Source: Arenimonas sp. SCN 70-307
GTDB lineage: Bacteria; Pseudomonadota; Gammaproteobacteria; Xanthomonadales; Xanthomonadaceae
Assembly (NCBI RefSeq): GCF_001724815.1
Contig: NZ_MEDO01000014.1
Coordinates: 186,001-250,000 of the forward strand
DNA: 64,000 nucleotides
Direction of reading: 5' to 3'
This document shows positions 58,679-64,000 of the stretch, in pieces; positions within the stretch are counted from its first letter, which is position 1; each line of letters begins with the position of its first letter. Made by a program: the position numbers and the translations under genes. The notes under the pieces are model-generated. The model made no database searches, had not been told where the DNA came from, and saw nothing but the letters and a program-made list of their open reading frames with translations.

Positions 58679-58721
58679 GGGGTCGGAGGTAATTTCCCTC
58701 CGGGAAATTACCTCCGACCCC
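58679..58721. repeat. GGGGTCGGAGG-family palindrome, copy 4
   Basis: ggggtcggaggtaatttccc-tcc-gggaaattacctccgacccc, perfect 20-bp arms. Confidence 0.95.
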
Positions 58722-58822
58722 AGGCCTTCCATTCGTTAAAAAAGTGGTAAACTCGGCCCCACACCGGCCCGGAACTTAAGTCCCCCGCAAGGTTCCAAGG
58801 CCAGGAACAAGAGGACGCCCCC

Positions 58823-59809
58823 ATGTCGCCGCTGCTGCGCCCCATCGCCGGTTTCGTGCTTGCCCTCGCGGCGGCCACCGCGTTTGCGCAGGCGCCGTCG
58901 CCGCTGTACCTCGGCGAGCGCGGCAACGATGATTCGGGCACCACCGCGCTGCCCATCCTCAACAACCGCAGCGGCGAGTTGGAAGGCTTCCTGCTGATCG
59001 AAGGCCAGGGCAACCGCGACAGCGCCCTGCAGCGCATCCTCGGCCGCGCACCCAGCGCCAGCATTGGCGCCGGCGTGGTGCTGCCGATGGACAATGGCCG
59101 CCGCCTGGGCGCCAGCCTGCACCTGGATGCCAACCCCACCCTGGGCCTGCTGTGCGACAAGAGCGCCGTGGCGCGCCGCGTGGGCACGCTGGCGCAGCAT
59201 TGCCTTACCGCCAGCCTGGCCGACGGCAACGCCGCGCTGCCGCTGGTGGCCGCCCGCCCGGGCGTGCGCGCCGCCGCCACGCTCGAGGGCGACCGCAGCC
59301 GCGTCACGGCCAGCATCGGCCTTTCCAAGTTCGAAACGCAGCCGCTGCTGCTGCCGGGCGCGCGCCTGGCGCCGGCGGATGCGCCGCTGCTGCTCGACCT
59401 CTCGGGTGCCAACATCGACCAGCAGGAAATCGGCCTGCTGGGTGAAATGCAGCTGGGCGAAACCGGCTGGGTGAGCATCGGCGGCACCCTGGCCCGCGCC
59501 CGCATCGTGGGCACCAACGACCTTCCGGGCGGCGTGCGCCCGAGCTGGAACACCGGCACCATCCGCCTCGAAGGCGGCATTGGCGACTTCGGTGGCGAAA
59601 TCGTCGGCCGCACCATCGAGCTGCCGGGCGCGCCCAGCAACTACAGCGACGTGGGCATCGGCGTTACCTGGCGCGCCCCGTGGCGGGCCCGCCTGAGCGT
59701 GGGCGCCGCCGGCCTGATGAGCCACGGCGAAAACCCCTTCGCGCCCAGCAGCGAAGACGCGGAAGAAAGCACCCGCGTGCCCTACATCCGTTACGAGCAG
59801 GATCTCTAA
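58823..59809 (+). CDS. Hypothetical secreted protein, possible outer-membrane beta-barrel
   Basis: Signal peptide MSPLLRPIAGFVLALAAATAFAQ; beta-rich C-terminal half (GTIRLEGGIGDFGGEIVGRTIEL...IGVTWRAPWRARLSVGAAGLM); SD-like aagagga upstream. Confidence 0.75.
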   Translation: MSPLLRPIAGFVLALAAATAFAQAPSPLYLGERGNDDSGTTALPILNNRSGELEGFLLIEGQGNRDSALQRILGRAPSASIGAGVVLPMDNGRRLGASLHLDANPTLGLLCDKSAVARRVGTLAQHCLTASLADGNAALPLVAARPGVRAAATLEGDRSRVTASIGLSKFETQPLLLPGARLAPADAPLLLDLSGANIDQQEIGLLGEMQLGETGWVSIGGTLARARIVGTNDLPGGVRPSWNTGTIRLEGGIGDFGGEIVGRTIELPGAPSNYSDVGIGVTWRAPWRARLSVGAAGLMSHGENPFAPSSEDAEESTRVPYIRYEQDL

Positions 59810-60066
59810 CCTGCGGGAGGGCCTTCAGGCCCGACAAACACCCCAAACCCCTGCGCCTGCATCGCCACCGCCAGCGCCTGCACCTCGGCGCGGCCCCCCA
59901 CCCTGACCACCACTTCCCGCCCGGCCCGCAGCGCGTCGAAAGCCGCGTGCGCGTCTTCCCGCAGGAAGATGCGCAACACCTCGAGCGTGCGCGCAGGCTT
60001 GTCGGCCAGCCGGTAGTGTGAGCGCAGCACCAGGCTGGCCCGTTCGATCGTAGATTCCCCGTCCAT
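59806..60066 (-). CDS. Small hypothetical protein with REP-encoded C-terminus
   Basis: 86 aa MDGESTIERASLVLRSHYRLADKPARTLEVLRIFLREDAHAAFDALRAGREVVVRVGGRAEVQALAVAMQAQGFGVFVGPEGPPAG. Confidence 0.55.
   Translation of the reverse strand: MDGESTIERASLVLRSHYRLADKPARTLEVLRIFLREDAHAAFDALRAGREVVVRVGGRAEVQALAVAMQAQGFGVFVGPEGPPAG
59811..59835 (+). repeat. REP-like palindrome ctgcgggagggccttcaggcccgac
   Basis: Same family as 11290-11311. Confidence 0.8.
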
Positions 60067-60155
60067 GGGCAGTATTAGACCGCGCCGGCATGACAAAGCG
60101 ATGCGCGAAAAATTCGCGGCGCGCCGCGCCCGCGACAGGCGCAGACTCGGCGCCC

Positions 60156-60257
60156 ATGGCCAAGCCCTCCAATCCCCTGCCCCTGGTAGCCGCAGTGCTG
60201 GCACTGATCGCGCTCGCCTTCCTGGCCGGGCGCTGGTGGGGCATGCAGGGCGGCTAG
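60156..60257 (+). CDS. Candidate 33-aa single-TM small protein
   Basis: MAKPSNPLPLVAAVLALIALAFLAGRWWGMQGG. Confidence 0.35.
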   Translation: MAKPSNPLPLVAAVLALIALAFLAGRWWGMQGG

Positions 60258-60916
60258 GCCGCCTGGCTGCAGATAACCGAGAACGAAGCTGCACCAATGC
60301 CCTCGCGCCTGGACATCAGGGTGACGCGGCAGGCCTGGCCGCTGGCGTTGGTGAACGGCATCGACGAGCCCGAGCGCAGGAAGTCGCGCGTTTGCGCCTT
60401 CTCGCTGGAGCCCGACGAAATGGTGACCCAGCCGCCGCCGTTGGTCAGCCGCTCCAGGCCCACCACGTTCTGCGCGTCGATGCGCATCGATTCCTGCGGC
60501 GACAGCAGGAAGTCGTAACCGCCGGAAAGCCCGCGCGTCTCCTGCAGGTTGCGGGTCAGCGCCGCGTTCTCGCTCTGGGCGAACTGCAGCTTGGCCAGGA
60601 TGTCGCGATTCACGCGCTCGAGGTCGGCCGTGGCGCGCTGCACTTCCTTGAAGGCCGCCTGGCCCTCGCGATCCACGCTGCCGCGCAGGCCATCGAGGCT
60701 TGCACGCAGTTCGTCGAAGCCGGCCTTTTGCTGCTCGGCCAGCGTGGCAATGGGGTCGTCGCCCGGCAGCAGCGCGTCGCGCACCATGCCGTATAAGTCC
60801 TGGCCTATCCAGCCGCCAACGGCGAACGCCAGCGCCATGAGCGCCATCTTCGCCTTGCCCATGAAGCCCAGCCGAGCCGCGCCGGCGACCGGCGCGGTGT
60901 TTTCACCCTGTTCCAT
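60254..60916 (-). CDS. Hypothetical membrane-anchored protein with coiled-coil
   Basis: MEQGENTAPVAGAARLGFMGKAKMALMALAFAVGGWIGQDLYGMVRDALL then coiled-coil-like region; no recognised family. Confidence 0.65.
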   Translation of the reverse strand: MEQGENTAPVAGAARLGFMGKAKMALMALAFAVGGWIGQDLYGMVRDALLPGDDPIATLAEQQKAGFDELRASLDGLRGSVDREGQAAFKEVQRATADLERVNRDILAKLQFAQSENAALTRNLQETRGLSGGYDFLLSPQESMRIDAQNVVGLERLTNGGGWVTISSGSSEKAQTRDFLRSGSSMPFTNASGQACRVTLMSRREGIGAASFSVICSQAA

Positions 60917-61633
60917 GTCGACCCCTCCCCTGTCTGGGGGCAGTGATACGGGCTTGGCGCGCGGCAATCAAGCACCGGGCGGCTGACCGCCCGTTACCGA
61001 AGAGCTTCATGGTGCCAGCGCTTTCGTCCCGAGCCCGCGCCCAAAGCGGGCTGCGCGCAGCAGGCTGGCCATGACACCCGTGCTTCCGAGGCATAGCCTG
61101 ATAACCAAGGCATGCCAAGGAGCTAAACCCTCATGAATTGGGGGGTTTAGGGCCGCCGGGGCGGGGGGTGGCTCATACAGAATGGGCCCTGAAGTTCCCC
61201 GACACCCATTTCACCCGGCCGGCAAGGACGCTGGCCCAACGGCAAAAGGACACGCCATGACCCACCTCCGTCGCGCCGGGCAGCGCTTGCCAAGCCTGAC
61301 GCGCTGCCACCTCCCGGCGACCCAACGGCTTCGGCACACCCTAGGCCCTGAGCTTCAAACGGTTCAGGGGCCAGGTAAGAAGGCTGAGGTAGGACACCGC
61401 GCCGGTCCGCAGTCCGCGGAGGAAAGCGGCGCCGAGCGCTGCCACGAAGTCGCTCTTTGTGGTGTTCATGCCCCGATTGCAGACCAGCGCGGACGCCGGA
61501 GGCAAGCCGTGGGGCACCGCCTGCGAATCCCCCAACGGGGGAAACACCTCCTCTCAGGGCAGGGGGTTTCGACCGTGGTTGAGCGCCTTACGCGAGCAGA
61601 CTGTCCCGGCCGCTGTTGGGGAAAACACATCGA

Positions 61634-64000
61634 ATGGAACTGAACATGAAATCGGCCGCCGCTGAGAGACTCATGGCCCCCGCCATCAGCCTGTTGATTC
61701 GCCTGCTGGGCGAGCAGGCCATTCCCTCGCCTGCACATTCGCTTGAATGCGTACTGAGTCGAATCAAGCTGGCTATCGAGTTCTTGGCCCAGTTGCGACC
61801 CGACATCGCTCGACTGACGCGACTGGCGCAGGAGTGCAACCATGCTCTGGCCGACCTCGCCGAAAGCGAGACGCGCCTCTGGGAAACTTCGCGACTGCAG
61901 CCGCCGCAACCCAATACGTCGTTTGGCGCGTTCGGCGACTACCCTCAGTACTCGGCCCTGACCGGCGTCGCGCCGAAGGAGTACGAGGGCATCATCGCGC
62001 TGCTGCTGGCGGCCGCGCTTGGACCGCGCATCCTGATGCGCATAGAGGGCCTGGCGGCCGAAGCCGACCCTCAGCCCGCGCAAGCAAAACGGGTTTTGAC
62101 CAAGCAGGTCAGGGCGGATGACGAAACACTCATGGGAGCGCTGCGCCGGACACCTCCGGCGCAACTCGCCCACGCGTTACAGGAGTGGTCCCGTGGACAT
62201 CCTTCGAAGGACCTGGAATACCTTCCCCTTCCGGAAGGCCCTGAGAAGCTGAGGGCCATCTGCCGGTCGATCAAGAGGGGCTTACGGGAGATCCGACTGC
62301 TGCGCGCCTCGCCACCCTTGGCCATTGCGCCAGCGAACCCGGCGGTGACCACTGAGCGCATCGATCATCGCCGGATGGCGTCGGAAGAGGCCCGGGGCTG
62401 CGCACCGGAAGACTGCGGCGCGTCCGCCCAACGGCAGGCCGTGTTCGGATTGCCTGGCGAGCACGACCCCGCACTGCAAGCGATGCGGGGACTGGTGGCC
62501 CACGGCATGGCCGCTGCGCATGCACCGTCGAGCCTTCGCTGGGTACCCGAGGCGCAGGTGGCCCCATTGGCGCAGCTCTTGGCTCAAACCCTCGCCATCG
62601 GCGATGAGTCGCGGGCGGGCAGCCACGGCCTGCTGCAGCTCGCCGCGGTCACCACCGTCGCGCCGGCCGCGCTGATGGATGCCCCTTTGATGGGCGATCT
62701 GGCCGGGCTGGATAACAAGCGAGCCACGCGCCTGCACTTTTGCCGCAGCGAGGACCGCCTTCTGGTCGTCGTTCCCCGCAGCATGTTGCCGGCGAGCTAT
62801 GAGCAGCCGGAGGACGCCGTCGGCCAACACCGCTACCTCGGCGCCACGGTGCTCGCGTTGCCCAACGCCCTGTCGGACTGGCTGCGCAAGGCCCTGCAGA
62901 TCGAGGGCGACACGATCCGCTATCGCTATCCAGACGCCATGGCCAACCTGGACCAGGCGCGACTCGCCCTGGCCAGCCAGTTGACCCTCTCGCTGAGCGA
63001 GGGCCGGCTTCGCAACCTGCTGGCCGCGCCTGCGCTGCGGACAATCCGCTCCACGTGCAAGGCAGCGAGCGCCCTTCCCGCAGCCAGTGTTTTCACCGGG
63101 ACGCTCGCGTACTACGTGGCCCATCCGTTGGACGAGGTCCATGATGCGCACCGCGAATTGCTCGAGCAGTTCTATCCGGGCCAGGTGCCGCCGCTCAGCC
63201 AGGCGGAGCGCCGACATCTGTCGGCCTGGACCGGGTGCCAGCTCCTTCCCACGATGGACGCCGTGCGCGAGGCGGTCGAGGCGAACGTCGCCCGCGTGCG
63301 CAGCCTGCTGAAGGCGACGGCCACCGACCGGCAGACACTGTGCGAGCAGTTCAATGCCCTTAGCCGCTATACCTACACACTGCTGCGCCTGGTGACGGCC
63401 GCACGCCCGGTGGCGGACGCCTTCGCGCTGACCCAGGATGTGGACACGGATCTGCAGCTGGCGCAGGTCTCGGACAAGGTGCTCAGCCCGCAGACCACAA
63501 CGCGGCTGGTGCCGTTGACAACCCAGGCGTGCGAGCAGGTGCGCATCCTGCGCCAAGCCGTGGACTGGATGGCGCGCGAAGTGGTCGCCAAGGACGATCC
63601 GCTGCTGGCCGGCAAGATGCTCTCCACCCTGCCCGATGCGCCGGGCTACCCGGCCTTGCCGCCCTACTTCGTGCTGTCTTGCCAGGGCAGCGCCTGGGCG
63701 GCACAGGGGATGGACTGGGTCCAGGAACGCGTGGGTTGGGACAGGGCGTTTCCCTGGCCCAGCAATTTCAATCGCGCGCTGATGGCCCAGCACCTCTCCC
63801 GTGAGGGCCTCCCGGACGAGTTGATCCAGGCGCTTCTGGGGCACACCGTTGGCACGTTCACGCCCGGCGCACCGGATTGCCCGATGGTCATGGCGTGGGT
63901 GCACGGACAGCTGCGACCGATGCAGGAGGCGCTTTGCCGCCAGCTGGGGCTGACCGTGCTCGATTGGCCGCACGCGCCGACCGACGAGAGCGTTCGAGAC
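61634..64000 (+). CDS. Large tyrosine-recombinase-like/integrase-family protein, truncated by window end
   Basis: Open frame from ATG 61634 (MELNMKSAAAERLMAPAISLLIRLLG...) to the edge, missed by closed-ORF track; C-terminal NFNRALMAQHLSREGLPDELIQALLGHTVGTFTPGA resembles the integrase box-II / LGH region. Confidence 0.6.
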   Translation, partial: MELNMKSAAAERLMAPAISLLIRLLGEQAIPSPAHSLECVLSRIKLAIEFLAQLRPDIARLTRLAQECNHALADLAESETRLWETSRLQPPQPNTSFGAFGDYPQYSALTGVAPKEYEGIIALLLAAALGPRILMRIEGLAAEADPQPAQAKRVLTKQVRADDETLMGALRRTPPAQLAHALQEWSRGHPSKDLEYLPLPEGPEKLRAICRSIKRGLREIRLLRASPPLAIAPANPAVTTERIDHRRMASEEARGCAPEDCGASAQRQAVFGLPGEHDPALQAMRGLVAHGMAAAHAPSSLRWVPEAQVAPLAQLLAQTLAIGDESRAGSHGLLQLAAVTTVAPAALMDAPLMGDLAGLDNKRATRLHFCRSEDRLLVVVPRSMLPASYEQPEDAVGQHRYLGATVLALPNALSDWLRKALQIEGDTIRYRYPDAMANLDQARLALASQLTLSLSEGRLRNLLAAPALRTIRSTCKAASALPAASVFTGTLAYYVAHPLDEVHDAHRELLEQFYPGQVPPLSQAERRHLSAWTGCQLLPTMDAVREAVEANVARVRSLLKATATDRQTLCEQFNALSRYTYTLLRLVTAARPVADAFALTQDVDTDLQLAQVSDKVLSPQTTTRLVPLTTQACEQVRILRQAVDWMAREVVAKDDPLLAGKMLSTLPDAPGYPALPPYFVLSCQGSAWAAQGMDWVQERVGWDRAFPWPSNFNRALMAQHLSREGLPDELIQALLGHTVGTFTPGAPDCPMVMAWVHGQLRPMQEALCRQLGLTVLDWPHAPTDESVRD

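Noticed and set aside
61182-61643. 153-aa plus ORF and 68-aa minus ORF (61341-61547) upstream of the recombinase
   Set aside because: No recognised motif and poor coding composition; treated as non-coding, although a minus-strand 42-aa hydrophobic peptide (MNTTKSDFVAALGAAF...) cannot be excluded

Overview
High-GC gammaproteobacterial chromosome segment. Gene content and order (pilG-pilI-pilJ-chpA next to gshB/tonB, pyrB-ruvX-algH, pilU-pilT-yggS-proC) suggest the Xanthomonadales/Lysobacterales. About 57 genes are supported. They include a Pil-Chp chemotaxis cluster (chpA runs off the left edge), retraction ATPases PilT/PilU, aroK-aroB, hemE, a PA2778/PA2779-like pair, a YceI-cytochrome b561-YceI cluster, three large GGDEF or GGDEF/EAL proteins, an Ig-like-repeat autotransporter, prfC, an HTH + AbiEii-like toxin-antitoxin pair, mtgA, hslO and, at the right edge, a large recombinase-like ORF that may begin a genomic island. 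The most unusual signal is non-coding. A family of near-perfect ~42-53 bp palindromes (GGGGTCGGAGGTAATTTCC-loop-GGAAATTACCTCCGACCCC and a sequence-divergent sibling) sits at gene 3' ends, within a few nt of, or containing, stop codons. There are also five dispersed REP-like elements, one a composite hairpin block after tonB, and several genes whose last codons or stops lie inside repeats. No rRNA, tRNA or CRISPR was recognised. All family calls come from reading the translated sequence by eye; no database search was run.
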